Source: Cyrtodaria siliqua (Eukaryota > Mollusca > Bivalvia > Adapedonta > Hiatellidae). From it: DNA of 64,000 bases. A program made the translations under genes and the position numbers. A model generated the notes under the pieces. The model was not told the DNA's origin, made no database searches, and saw only the letters and a program-made list of their open reading frames with translations. Below are positions 36,135 through 47,373 of this stretch, piece after piece. Where the stretch lies: NCBI GenBank assembly GCA_037043455.1, contig JAWPHD010006800.1, positions 62,001 through 126,000 of the forward strand. Direction: 5' to 3'. How positions within the stretch are numbered: the first letter of the stretch is position 1; each line of letters starts with the position of its first letter.

Positions 36135-36495
36135 TTGAATTGAATTGGGGTTTTAAGGCGCACCAACACATGAAAAGGTTATATGGTGCCTAAAAGGCAT
36201 GAACATGCCAGGCTCATCTTCCATGTACATCGAGATAAAATATGGAAAATGGGCCTAGAACCTTCTCACCCTGAACTGCAGAGTTGCTGCAAATTCTATC
36301 GTAGAAACTCCATTTACGCTGGAGCCACGTTATTGTTTTTCTGCCACTGCTCTTTTGATGTGAGCGAGATAGCACCTGAAACAATGCAGGGATCATGATG
36401 AAGACCTTTAATGAACATGAACAAAAAATGATAAAATGAACATGAATTTGGGGGGATTCTACCCCTCTGCCTACCCCTCCAAAGGGATCTGCAGT
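36135..36495 (-). mobile_element. SINE-like retroposon, without nested tail
   Basis: Flanked by GGTAACATTTGAA (36122-36134 and 36496-36508), a phrase of the host satellite. It lacks the last GC-rich 5' bases of the family and the nested-tail mark, so it resembles the copy at 9135. Confidence 0.83.
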
Positions 36496-36723
36496 GGTAA
36501 CATTTGAATGCTTAAGTTAACTGGCATCATTCTTAATGCTTAAGTAAACAGGTAACATTTGAATGCTTAAGTTAACAGGCTCCATTCTTAATGCTTAAGT
36601 AAATGGGTAATATTTGAATGCTTAAGTTAACTGGCAACATTCTTAATGCTTAAGTAAATAGGTAACATTTGAATGCTTAAGTAAATAGGCAACATTCTTA
36701 ATGCTTAAGTAAATAGGTAACTG

Positions 36724-37032
36724 AATTGAATTGAATTGGGTTTTAAGGCGCACCAACACATGAAAAGGTTATATGGCGCCTAAGAGGCATGAACATGCCA
36801 GGCTCATCTTCCATCTACATCGAGATAAAATATGGAAAATGGGCCTAGAACCTTCTCACCCTGAACTCCAGAGTTCCTGCAAATTCTATCGTAGAAACTC
36901 CATTTACGCTGGAGCCACGTTTATTGTTTTTCTGCCACTGCTCTTTTGATTTTTAATTTGGGGTGATTCAACCCCTCTGCCTACCCCTCCAAAGGGATCT
37001 GCAGTTGCCCTATTCTTTGCCCCGTGACCAAA
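36724..37032 (-). mobile_element. SINE-like retroposon with internal deletion
   Basis: Tail at the left (TGAATTGAATTGAATTGGGT), body, then a jump from GCTCTTTTGAT to TTTAATTTGGGG, so the part with CAGGGATCATGATGAAG is deleted. It ends at CCCCGTGACCAAA. Confidence 0.75.
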
Positions 37033-38133
37033 TTCCTAAGTAAATAGGTAACATGTGAATGCTTAAGCAAACAGGCAACATTCTTAATGCTTAAGTAGAT
37101 ATGTAACATTTGAATCCTTAAGTAAACAGACAACATTCTTAATGCTTAAGTAAATAGGTAACATTTGAATGCTTAAGTAAACAAGCATCATTCTTAATGC
37201 TTAAGTAAATAGGTAACATTTGAATGCTTAAGTAAACAAGCATCATTCTTAATGCTTAAGTAAATAGGTAAAATTTGAATGCTTAAGTAAACAAGCATTA
37301 TTCTTAATTCCTAAGTAAATAGGTAACATGTGAATGCTTAAGTTAACAGGCAACATTCTAAATGCTTAAGTAAATAGGTAAAAATTGTAATGCTTAACTA
37401 AAAAGGCAACATTTGAAGGCCTAAGTTAACAGGTAACATTCTTAATGCTTAAGTATATGGGTAATATTTGAATGCCTAAGTAAACAGGCAACATTCTCAA
37501 TGTTTAAGTAAATAGGTAACATTTGAATGCTTAAGTAAATAGGTAATATTTGAATGCTTAAGTAAATAGGTAATATTTGAATGCTAAAGTAAATAGGTAA
37601 CATTTGAAGGCTTGAGTAAACAGGCAACAATCTCAATGCTTAAGTAAATTGGTAACATTTGAATGCTTAAGTAAATAGGTAATATTTGAATGCTAAGGTA
37701 AATAGGTAACATTTGAATACTTAAGTAAATAGGTAACATTTGAATGCTTAAGTAAACAGGTAACATTCTTAATGTTTTAAGTAAATAGGTAACATTTAAA
37801 TCCTTAAGTAAATAGGTAACATTTGAATGCTTAAGTCAATAGGTAACATTTAAATGCTTACGTGAATAGGTAATATTTGAATACTTAAGTAAATAGGTAA
37901 TATTTGAATGTTTAAGTAAACAGGTAACATTCTTAATGTTTAAGTAAATAGGTAACCTTTAACACCTTAAGTAAATAGGTAACATTTAACTCCTTAAGTA
38001 AATAGGTAACATTTCAATCCTTAAGTAAATAGGTAACATATGAATCCTTAAGTAAATAGGTAATATTTGAATGCTTAAGTCAATAGAAAACATGCTTAAG
38101 TAAACAGGCAACATTCTTAATGCTTAAGTAAAT

Positions 38134-38835
38134 TACTGAATTGAATTGAATTGGGTTTTAAGGTGCACCAACACATCAAAGGTTATATGGCGCCTTACAG
38201 GAATGAACATGCCAGGCTCATCCTCCATGTACATCTAGATAATTGAATTGAATTGGGGTTTTAAGGCGCACCAACACATGAAAAGGTTATATGGCGCCTA
38301 CCCGGCATGAACATGCCAGGCTCATCGTCCATGTACATCGAGATAAAATATGGAAAATGGGTCTAGAACCTTCTCACCCTGAACTGCAGAGTTGCTGCAA
38401 ATTCTATCGTAGAAACTCCATTTACGCTGGAGCCACGTTATTGTTTTTCTGCCACTGCAGAAAATGTGCCTAGAACCTTCTCATCTGCAGAACTATAGAG
38501 TTGCTGCAAATTCTATGGTAGACACTCCATTTATGCTGGAGCCACGTTCATTGTTTTTCTACCACTGCTTTAGTGATTTGAGCTAGATGGCACCTGAAAC
38601 AATGCAGGGGTCATGATGAAGACCTTTATGAGCATGAATAATTGAATTGAATTGAATTGGGTTTTAAAGGTGCACCAACATCAACAAAAAATGATAAAAT
38701 GAATTTCAATTTAGTGTGGGGGTCAGGGTGAGGGATTGGGGAGTTGGGGGTGTGGGGGCGGGGTTTTAACCCTTTGCCTTCCCTCCAACGGGATCTGCGG
38801 TGGCCCTATTCTTTGTCCCGGAACCACATGGGGTG
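38134..38835 (-). mobile_element. SINE-like retroposon with another copy inserted in it
   Basis: The outer copy (38134-38240 and about 38459-38835) has the nested-tail mark near 38640. The inner, 5'-truncated copy spans about 38241-38458, beginning AATTGAATTGAATTGGGGTT and stopping at CTGCCACTGC. The outer sequence resumes with AAAATGTGCCTAGAACC. Confidence 0.75.
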
Positions 38836-39852
38836 CTTAAGTAAATAGGTAACATTTAAATGCTTAAGTTAACAGGCTCCATTCTTAATGCTTAACTAAA
38901 TAGATAACATTTGAATGCTTAAGTAAACAGGCAACATTCTTAATGCTTAATTAAATAGGTAACATATGAATACTTAAGTAAATAGGTAACATTTGAATGC
39001 CTGAGTAACCAGGCAACATTCTTAATGCTTAGGTAAATTGGTAACATTGGAATGCTTAAGTAAACAGGCATCATTCTAAATGCTTAAGTAAATAGGAAAC
39101 ATTTGAATGCTTAAGTAAACAGGCAACATTCTTAATGCTTAAGTAAATAGGTAAAATTCTTAATACTTAAGTAAATAGGCAACATTCTTAATATTTAAGT
39201 AAATAGGTAACATTTGAATGCCTAAGTTAACAAGCATCATTCTTAATGCTTGAGTAAATAGGTAACATTTGAATGCTTAAGTAAACAGGCAACATTCTTA
39301 ATATTTAAGTAAATAGGTAACATTTGAATGCCTATGTTAACAAGCATCATTCTTAATGCTTGAGTAAATAGGTAACATTTGAATGCTTAAGTAAACAGGC
39401 GACATTCGTAATGCTTAAGTAAATAGGTAACATTTGAATGCTTAAGTAAACAGGCAACATTCTTAATATTTAAGTAAATAGGTAACATTTGAATGCCTAA
39501 GTTAACAAGCATCATTCTTAATGCTTGAGTAAATAGGTAACATTTGAATGCTTAAGTAAACAGGTGACATTCGTAATGCTTAAGTAAAAAGGTAACATTT
39601 GAATGCTTAAGTAAACAGGCAACATTCTTAATATTTAAGTAAATAGGTAACATTTGAATGCTTAACTAAACAAGCATCATTCTTAATGCTTAAGTAAATA
39701 TGTAATATTTGACAAGCAACATTCATAATGTTTAAGTACAGAGGTAACATTTGATTGCTTAAGTAAACAGGCAACATTTTTAATGCTTAAGTAAATAGGT
39801 AATATTTGAATGCCTGAGTAAACAGGCAACATTCTAAATGCTTAAGTAAATT

Positions 39853-40335
39853 AATGAATTGTATTGAATTGGGTTTTAAGGCGCACCAACACATGAAAGT
39901 TTATATGGCATCTATGAACATGCCAGGCTCATCCTCCATGTACATCGAGATACAATACAGAGAATGAGCCTAGAACCTTCTCACTTGCAGAACTGCAGAG
40001 TTTCTGCAAATTCTATTGTAGACACTCCATTTACGCTGAAGCCACGTTTATGTTTTTCTGCCACTGCTTTAGTGATTTGAGCGAGTTCGCACCTGAAACA
40101 ATGCAGGGGTCTTGATGAAGACCTTTAATGAGCAGAAACAATTGAATTGAATTGAATTGGGTTTTAAAGGTGCACCAACATGAACAAAAATGATAAAATG
40201 AATATGAATTTAGTGTGGGGGGTTGGGGTGAGGGTTTGGGGAGTTAAGGTGTAGGGGCGGGGTTTTAACCCTCTGACTACCCCTCCAACGGGATCTGCAG
40301 TGGACCTATTCTTTGCCCCGGAACCACACGGGGTG
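39853..40335 (-). mobile_element. SINE-like retroposon, nested-tail subfamily
   Basis: Tail near 39855 (GTATTGAATTGGGTTTTAAG), nested tail at about 40140-40180, and G-rich run at 40215-40262. It ends CCACACGGGGTGC at the satellite. Confidence 0.8.
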
Positions 40336-41135
40336 CTTAAGTAAATAGGTAACATTTAAATGCTTAAGTTAACAGGCATCATTCTAAATGCTTAATAGGT
40401 AACATTTGAATGCTTAAGTAAACAGGCAACATTCTTAATGCTTAGGTAAATAGGTAACAATTTGAATGCTTAAGTAAACAATCAAGATTCTTAATGCTTA
40501 AGTAAATAGGTAACATTTGAATGCTTAAGTTAACAGGCTCCATTCTAAATGCTTAAGTATTGCTTAAGTAAACAGGCAACATTTGAAAGCTTTAGTAAAT
40601 AGGTAACATTTGAATGCTTAAGTAAACAGGCAACATTCTTACTGCTTAAGTAAAAAACTGAATTGAACTGAAATGGGTTTTAAGACAAACCAACACATGA
40701 AAGATGTCAACTAACAGGAATGAACATGCCAGGCTCATCCTCCATGTACATCAAGATTAAATATAGAGAATGGGTCTAGAACCTTCTCACCTGCAGAACT
40801 GCAGAGTTGATGCCAATTCTATTGTAGACACTCCATTTAAGCTGGAGCCACGTTTATGTTTTTCTGCCACTGCTCTAGTGATTTGAGTGAGATGGCACCT
40901 GAAACAATGCAGGGTCATGAAGAAGACCTTTAATGAGCATGAACAATTGAATTGAATTGCAGGGGTTTTTTTCTGGAAAAGGGGAAGGGGCCTGGGGCCT
41001 TTGAGATGGGGAAAATTTCCGCGGGCCGCCGGCGTTTTAGTGAAAAAGGGGAAACAAATTGTAAACAAGTTTAAAGTGCATGATTAACTTTTAATATGGC
41101 AAATTCAATTGAATTTGCTATCATACATCTTATGA

Positions 41136-41372
41136 TTATAAGGCCATCACTCTATGTTTAACGTTTTTGAATTCCTCCACCAGATTGTCATAATCTTGAT
41201 CACTTAAACTACCACTGAAGTCACTGATACGCATTAATGCGTCTAAGGTGTCCTGGGACATGCTTCTTAATTCAGTGGCGATGTCGTTCATCAATTTTGC
41301 GCGTATTTTTTGCGTCCGTTTTTCTGATTTTCTTGTTGAATTGCTTCCAGTTATGAGACATTTTTCCGTGAC
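41136..41372 (-). pseudogene. Candidate coding remnant inside TIR element
   Basis: An open frame reads from the edge of the foldback (about 41372) to a TAA at 41136-41138, about 78 codons. A possible Met start at 41289-41291 leaves 51 codons. The downstream part is mixed-composition and protein-like, with alternating hydrophobic and charged residues (ATELRSMSQDTLDAL, then SDQDYDNLVEEFKNV), and ends HRVMAL. The upstream part is basic (STRKSEKRTQKIRAK). No domain is recognised. Unlike other frames in the window it is not a tandem-repeat artefact. It could be the 3' exon of a transposase or a captured host gene, cut by the foldback. Function unknown; coding status is inference. Confidence 0.35.
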
Positions 41373-41511
41373 ACGCTGGTAAACAAAAGAACGGAATACG
41401 GGAAGTCGTAAAAGAAATCTCGTAAAGGGAGATCACTGATTTGCGCAGTGCTCTACCTTGATGAGGTTTATTTTACGACATACCGTATTCCGTTCTTTTG
41501 TTTACCAGCGT
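41373..41511. mobile_element. Foldback (long inverted repeat) element
   Basis: Perfect 29-bp inverted arms at 41373-41401 and 41483-41511 begin ACGCTGGTAAACAAAAGAAC. Weaker pairing continues inward (GTCGTAAAA with TTTTACGAC). GAC on both sides could be a 3-bp duplication. It is nested within the 731-bp TIR element and abuts the open frame. Confidence 0.75.
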
Positions 41512-41725
41512 GACTTACTTCCCCTGACAATAGATGACAGCTTTTCGGCAATAATAAAAAACGATGGCCGATTTTCGCATTTCGGCAATTCTTCGGAGGG
41601 GAATTTATATTTTTAGGGGAAAAACTATACTTATTTTCCAAGGGGAAGGGGCCGTTAAGCGGCCTCTTCTATAGAAGGAAAAAAACCCCTGAATTGGGTT
41701 TTAAAGGCGCACCAACATGAACAAA

Positions 41726-42997
41726 CAAGAGGTCAATGACCTTGAAGCTCTACTGATTGATTTTGATTTCAGGAAGTAGTCGCTACAGACTTGTTTTTTG
41801 AAAATCCTTTTTTAAACGTGGCGGCCATCTTGAATTTCCGGCCGTCCTGAAATTTTGCTAAGATCAATAAGACATTAAGAGCAACATTCCTGTGAAGTTT
41901 CATGAAAATCCGTCAGGTAGTTTCAAAGAAGTAGTCGCTACAAGTTTTCATTATATAACTCTATGTAAACAAAGCAGCCATGTTTAAGGTCAAATCAAAA
42001 CGATTTTCGACAAGGACCAACATCATGTCATACTGATCATTTTAGATTTTAGAAAAAGTCCCATATCAATATCTCTTATTGTTTTGAAGAAGTAGTCGCT
42101 ACAAACTTATTTATTTTAAATCTATTTTTAGCTGTGGCGGCCATCTTGAATTTCCGGCCGACCTGAAATTTTTCTAGGATCAACTAGACATCAAGAGCAA
42201 CATTCCTGTGAAGTTTCATGAACATCCGTCAAGTAGTTTCAGAGGAGTAGTCGCTACAAGTTTTTACTATATAACTCTATGTAACCAAAGATGGCCACTG
42301 GCAGCCATGTTTAACGCCGAATCAAAATAATTTTCCACAAGGATCTACATCATGTCATGCTGATCATTTTAGAAAAAATCCCATATCACATAGTTTTCAA
42401 GAAGTAGTCGCTACAAACTTATTTTTTAAAAATCTATTTTTAGCTGTGACGGCCATCTTGAATTTCCGGCCGACCTGAAATTTTAATAGGATCAATTAGA
42501 CATCAAGAGCAACATTCCTGTAAAGTTTCATGACAATCCGCCAAGTAGTTTCAGAGATGTAGTCGCTACAAGTTTTTACTATATAACTCTATGTAAACAA
42601 AGATGGCCACTGGCAGCCATGTTTAACGTTGAATCAAAACGATTTTTGACTAGGATCAACATCATGTAATGCTGATCATTTTAGAAAAAGTCCCATATCA
42701 ATATCACTTATAGTTTTCAAGAAGTAGTCGCTACAAACTTGTATTTTAAAACTCTATTTTTAGCTTTGGCGGCCATCTTGGATTTCACATCAACATGAAT
42801 TTTTGCTAGGATCAACTAGACTTTATGGGCAACATTTCTGTAAAGTTTCATGAATATCCATCCAGTAGTTTCAGCTGTGAAGTCGCTACAAATAAAAGTT
42901 TATGGACAGACAGACGGACAGACGGACAGACGGACGGACGGACGACGGACGCCGCACCACGGCATAAGCTCTGCTGATCTCTGATCAGTAGAGCTAA
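41726..42997 (+). mobile_element. Complete HINE, family 2 (pearl-like)
   Basis: The 5' end is CAAGAGGTCAATGACCTTGA with a hairpin stem AGGTCA/TGACCT, then AGCTCTACTGATT. Core double-units of ~300-320 bp consist of two related halves, each with AGTAGTCGCTACAA; GCGGCCATCTTGAATTTCCG recurs. ACGG microsatellite at 42902-42950. The 3' hairpin (42967-42995) has arms AGCTCTGCTGATC and GATCAGTAGAGCT with loop TCT, then AA. The empty site at about 35636 reads ATGAACAAAAAATGATAAAA; the filled site splits the A-run with no net target duplication. Confidence 0.9.
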
Positions 42998-43502
42998 AAA
43001 TGATAAAATGAACATGAATTTAGTGTGGGTGGGGGGGTGGGTGGGGGTGGGTGGGCGGTATGGTTGGGGAGTTGGGGGAGGAGGGTGCGGGGTTTTACCC
43101 CTCTGCCTACCCATCCAACGGAATCTGCAGTGACCCTATTCTTTGCCCCGGAACCACACAGGGCGCTTAAGTAAATAGGTAACTTTCGAAGCTTAAGTTA
43201 ACAGGCATCATTCTAAATGCTTAAGTAAATAGGTAACAATTGAATGCTTCACTAAACAGGCAACATTCTTAATTCCTAAGCAAATAGGTAACATTTGAAT
43301 GCTTAAGTTAACAGGCTCCATTCTTAATGCTTAAGTAAATAGGCAACATTTGAATGCCTAAGTTAACTGGCAACATTTTTAATGCTTGAGTAAATAGATA
43401 ACATTTGAATGCTTAAGTAAATAGGTACCATTTGAATGCTTAAGTCAATAGATAACATGCTTAAGTAAACAGGCAACATTCTCAATGCTTAAGTAAATGA
43501 CT

Positions 43503-44281
43503 GAATTGAATTCAATTGGGATTTAAGGCGCACCAACACTTGAAAGGTTATATGGTGCCTAACAGGAATGAACATGCCAGGCTCATCCTCCATGTACATC
43601 TAGATAAAATATAGAGAATGGGCCTAGAACCTTCTCACCTGCAGAACTGCAGAGTTGCTGCAAATTCTATTGTAGACACTCTTTTTTGAATTGAATTGAA
43701 TTGGATTTTATAGTCGCACCAAAAGCTAAGGTTATATGGCGACTTTCCAGCTTCCACTGGTGGAGGAAGACCCCAGGTGCCCCTCCGGGCAATTTTCGTG
43801 CACGGGCGGGCACCTGGGTAGAACCACCGACGTTCCGCAAGCCAGCTGGATAGCTTCCTCACATAAAGATTCCTAGGCCCCTGAGGGATCGAACCTACAG
43901 CGGTGAGGGGTAAGTGATTGCAAGTCAGAGACTCTAACCACTCGGCCACGGACGCCCCTGTAGACACTCTATTTATGCTGGAGCCACATTTATGGTTTTT
44001 CTGCCACTGCTTTAGTAATTTAAGAAAGATGGCACCTGAAACAATGCAGGGGTCATGATGAAGACTTTAATGAGCATGAACAACTGAATTGAATTGAATT
44101 GGGTTTTAAAGGTGCATCAACATGAACAAAAAGTGATGAAATGAATTTGAATTTAGTGTGGGGGTTGGGATTGAGGGGTTGGGGAGTTGGGGGTGTAGGG
44201 GCGGGGTTTTAACCCTCTGCCTACCCCTCCAACGGGATCTGCAGTGGACCTATTCTTTGCCTCGAAACCACACGGGGCGCT
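43503..44281 (-). mobile_element. SINE-like retroposon split by a tRNA SINE
   Basis: The pieces 43503-43681 and 43959-44281 form one copy with the nested-tail mark (about 44075-44125) and G-rich run. The tRNA SINE sits at 43682-43958. The right end CACACGGGGCGC meets the satellite. Confidence 0.82.
43682..43958 (-). mobile_element. tRNA-derived SINE, 277 bp
   Basis: The minus-strand head has an A box TGGCCGAGTGGTTAG (plus 43934-43948) and a B box GGTTCGATCC (plus 43886-43895). A GC-rich body with GCACCTGGG inverted pieces follows, then a tail CCATATAACCTTAGCTTTTG and a repeated AATTC ending in an A-run. An 11-bp duplication TGTAGACACTC flanks it (43671-43681 and 43959-43969), and intact retroposon copies show the empty site. 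The long A-box arm resembles Leu/Ser-type tRNAs. The 110-codon minus frame across it is not a gene. Confidence 0.92.
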
Positions 44282-45533
44282 TAAGTAAATAGGTAACTTT
44301 CGATGCTTCAGTTAACAGGCATCATTCTAAATGCTTAAGTAAATAGGTAACAGTTGAATGCTTCAGTAAACAGGCAACATTCTTAATGCTTAAAGAGGCA
44401 TTACCTATATCTACGCGATTTTTAATGTAAAATATTAAATACTCAATATTACTGCATTTATATGTATGCAAAGCTATTTTATGAGTATTCTAAGAAGCAA
44501 GAAGGTTCGTATTCCAGTTCTGTAAATTATTAATTATGATCAAAACAATATCTTGAATAAAATGCTGCCCAGAATTGAATTGGGTTTTAAAGGTGCATCA
44601 ACATGAACAAAAAATGATGAAATGAATTTGAATTTAGTGTGGGGGTTGGGATTGAGGGGTTGGGGAGTTGGGGGTGTAGGGGCGGGGTTTTAACCCTCTG
44701 CCTACCCCTCCAACGGGATCTGCAGTGGACCTATTCTTTGCCTCGAAACCACACGGGGCGCTTAAGTAAATAGGTAACTTTCGATGCTTCAGTTAACAGG
44801 CATCATTCTAAATGCTTCAGTAAATAGGTAACAGTTGAATGCTTCAGTAAACAGGCAACATTCTTAATGCTTAAAGAGGCATTACCTATATCTACGCGAT
44901 TTTTAATGTAAAATATTAAATACTCAATATTACTGCATTTATATGTATGCAAAGCTATTTTATGAGTATTCTAAGAAGCAACAAGGTTCGTATTCCAGTT
45001 CTGTAAATTATTAATTATGATCAAAACAATATCTTGAATAAAATGCTGCCCAGAATTGAATTGGGTTTTAAAGGTGCATCAACATGAACAAAAAATGATG
45101 AAATGAATTTGAATTTAGTGTGGGGGTTGGGATTGAGGGGTTGGGGAGTTGGGGGTGTAGGGGCGGGGTTTTAACCCTCTGCCTACCCTCCAACGGGATC
45201 TGCAGTGGACCTATTCTTTTCCTCGAAACCACACGGGGCGCTTAAGTAAATAGGTAACTTTCGATGCTTCAGTTAACAGGCATCATTCTAAATGCTTAAG
45301 TAAATAGGTAACAGTTGAATGCTTCAGTAAACAGGCAACATTCTTAATGCTTAAAGAGGCATTACCTATATCTATGCGATTTTTAATGTAAAATATTAAA
45401 TACTCAATATTACTGCATTTATATGTATGCAAAGCTATTTTATGAGTATTCTAAGAAGCAACAAGGTTCGTATTCCAGTTCTGTAAATTATTAATTATGA
45501 TCAAAACAATATCTTGAATAAAATGCTGCCCAG
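44093..45533. repeat. 480-bp tandem triplication
   Basis: ATTACCTATATCTACGCG recurs at 44400, 44881 and 45361, and the whole 480-481 bp is nearly identical in three copies. Each contains a retroposon end, satellite units and the left 178 bp of a TTAA-flanked element. Junctions read GCTGCCCAG joined to AATTGAATTGGG. Only the third copy continues into the rest of the TTAA element. Very low divergence implies a recent event or an assembly artefact. Confidence 0.9.
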
Positions 45534-45878
45534 CCGTTTATTCCTGCCGGAGAATTACGAGTTTTTATGATTTTATCGGACATGCGCAATGCCATTCAGT
45601 TGAACGAAAACAAACTACTCGGAGCAGTTCGATAGTAAACGAATCGATCGGCAGTTCCGATTGTAAACGAATAAGATCGGAAAATCTCCATAATCGGCAT
45701 GTCTAAATCAATTACGAATACAATTTCAAAAATCCGATCTTTTCTAACCTGTTTTTCCCCACCAAAACGCATGTTACATGGGGTGAAATTATTGCCGTTT
45801 ACCTTTTTCATAGTCCTCTTTACAATTAAGTAAAGTTTATATCAATTGGTGAACAAAAAGATATAGGGTAGAGCATCT
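44394..45878. mobile_element. TTAA-flanked TIR element, inflated by triplication
   Basis: The left end AGAGGCATTACCTATATCT and the right end AGATATAGGGTAGAGCATCT are imperfect inverted repeats. TTAA flanks both (44390-44393 and 45879-45882) within the satellite phrase GCTTAAGTAAA. Without the two extra 480-bp copies the element is about 520 bp. A TTAA target suggests a piggyBac or Kolobok relative. The 71-codon minus frame at 45596-45811 is not recognised. Confidence 0.7.
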
Positions 45879-46079
45879 TTAAGTAAATAGGTAACATTTT
45901 TATTGCTTAACTAAATAGGCAAGATTTGAATGCCTAAGTTAACTGGCAACATTGTTAATGCCTTGAGTAAATAGATAACATTTGAATACTTAAGTAAATA
46001 GGTAACATTTGAATGCTTAAGTCAATAGATAACATGCTTAAGTAAACAGGCAACATTCTCAATGCTTAAGTAAATTACT

Positions 46080-46575
46080 GAATTGAATTCAATTGGGATT
46101 TAAGGCGCACCAACACTTGGAAGGTTATATGGTGCCTAACAGGAATGAACATGCCAGGCTTATCCTCCATGTACATCTAGATAAAATATAGAGAATGGGC
46201 CTAGAACCTTCTCACCTGCAGAACTGCAGAGTTGCTGCAAATTCTATTGTAGACACTCGATTTATGCTGGAGCAACATTTATTGTTTTTCTGAAACTGCT
46301 TTAGTGATTTGAGCAAGATGGCACCTGAAATAATGCAGGGGTCATGATAAAGACCTTTAATGAGCATGAACAATTGAATTGAATTGAATTGAATTGGGTT
46401 TTAAAGGTGCATCAACATGAACAAAAAATGATAAAATGAATTTGAATTTAGTGTGGGGGTTGGGGGTGAAGGGTTGGGGAGTTGGGGGTGTAGGGGCGGG
46501 GTTTTAACCCTCTGCCTACCCCTCCAACGGGATCTGCAGTGGACCTATTCTTTGCCTCGGAACCACACGGGGCGC
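46080..46575 (-). mobile_element. SINE-like retroposon, nested-tail subfamily, duplicated
   Basis: Nearly identical to 48561-49059, 2481 bp downstream, including private changes (CAACACTTGGAAGG, ATGCTGGAGCAACATTT). It is therefore a duplicate of the same insertion rather than an independent one. Confidence 0.82.
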
Positions 46576-46884
46576 TTAAGTAAATAGGTAACATTTAAAT
46601 GCTTCAGTTAACAGGCATCATTCTAAATGCTTAAGTAAATAGGTAACATTTGAATGCTTAAGTTAACAGGCAACATTCGTAATGCTTAGGTAAACAGGTT
46701 ACATTTCAATGCTGCAGTAAATAGGTAATATTTGAATGCTTAAGAAAATAGGTAAAATTTGAATGCTTAAGTAAATAGGTAACATTTGAATGATTAAGTA
46801 AATAGGTACCATTTTAAGCTTCAGTAAATAGGTAACATTTGCATGCTTAAGTAAAAAGGCAACATTCTAACTGCTTAAGTAAAT

Positions 46885-47373
46885 AATTAAATTGAACTGA
46901 ATTGGGTTTTAAGGCACACCAACACATGAAAGGTTATATGGTGCCTAACAGGAATGAACATGCCAGGCTCATCCTCCATGTACATCAAGATAAAATATAG
47001 AGAATGGGACTAGAACCTTCTCACCTGCAGAACCGCAGAGTTGATGCAAATTCTATTGTAGACACTCCATTTACGCTGGAGCCACGTTTATGTTTTTCTG
47101 CAACTGCTCTAGTGATTTGAGTGATATGGCACCTGAAACAATGCAGGGTCATGATGAAGACCTTTAATGAGCACGAACAATTGAATTGAATTGGGTTTTA
47201 AAGGCGCACCAACATGAACAAAAAATGATAAAATGAACATGAATTTAGTGTGGGTGGGGGTGGGTGGGGTGGTTCAGGAGTTGGGGGGGTGGGGCGGGGT
47301 TTTACCCCTATGCCTACCCATCCAACAGGATCTGCAGTGGCCCTATTCTTTGCCCTGGAACCACACGGGGCGC
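46885..47373 (-). mobile_element. SINE-like retroposon, nested-tail subfamily
   Basis: Starts TTAAATTGAACTGAATTGGG, has the nested tail at about 47180-47215 and a G-rich run, and ends CACACGGGGCGC. Its left half is duplicated at 49375-49690. Confidence 0.8.

Larger units (their letters stand above)
40961..41691. mobile_element. TIR element, 5-bp TSD (AATTG), 731 bp
   Basis: Terminal inverted repeats CAGGGGTTTTTTTC and GAAAAAAACCCCTG, flanked by AATTG at 40956-40960 and 41692-41696. The TSD is less certain because the host is itself an AATTG-repeat. Subterminal AAGGGGAAGGGGCC lies near both ends in the same orientation. It contains a coherent minus-strand open frame (41136-41372) and a foldback insertion (41373-41511). 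Confidence 0.8.
40660..43164 (-). mobile_element. SINE-like retroposon split by two other elements
   Basis: The pieces 40660-40960, 41692-41725 and 42998-43164 together make one copy of the nested-tail subfamily. The first gap is a 731-bp TIR element, the second a complete family-2 HINE. Joining across the gaps gives the arrangement seen intact at 35310-35795. Confidence 0.82.

Noticed and set aside
36183..36398. Repeated 60-71 codon frames MVPKRHEHARLIFHV-type in several places
   Set aside because: They lie inside copies of the same SINE-like retroposon and are disrupted in other copies; no sign of selection can be claimed.
43635..43967. 110-codon minus frame
   Set aside because: It coincides with the tRNA-derived SINE and its flanks.
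45596..45811. 71-codon minus frame in the TTAA element
   Set aside because: Somewhat mixed composition, but no domain recognised and it ends at the element's edge; insufficient to call a gene.
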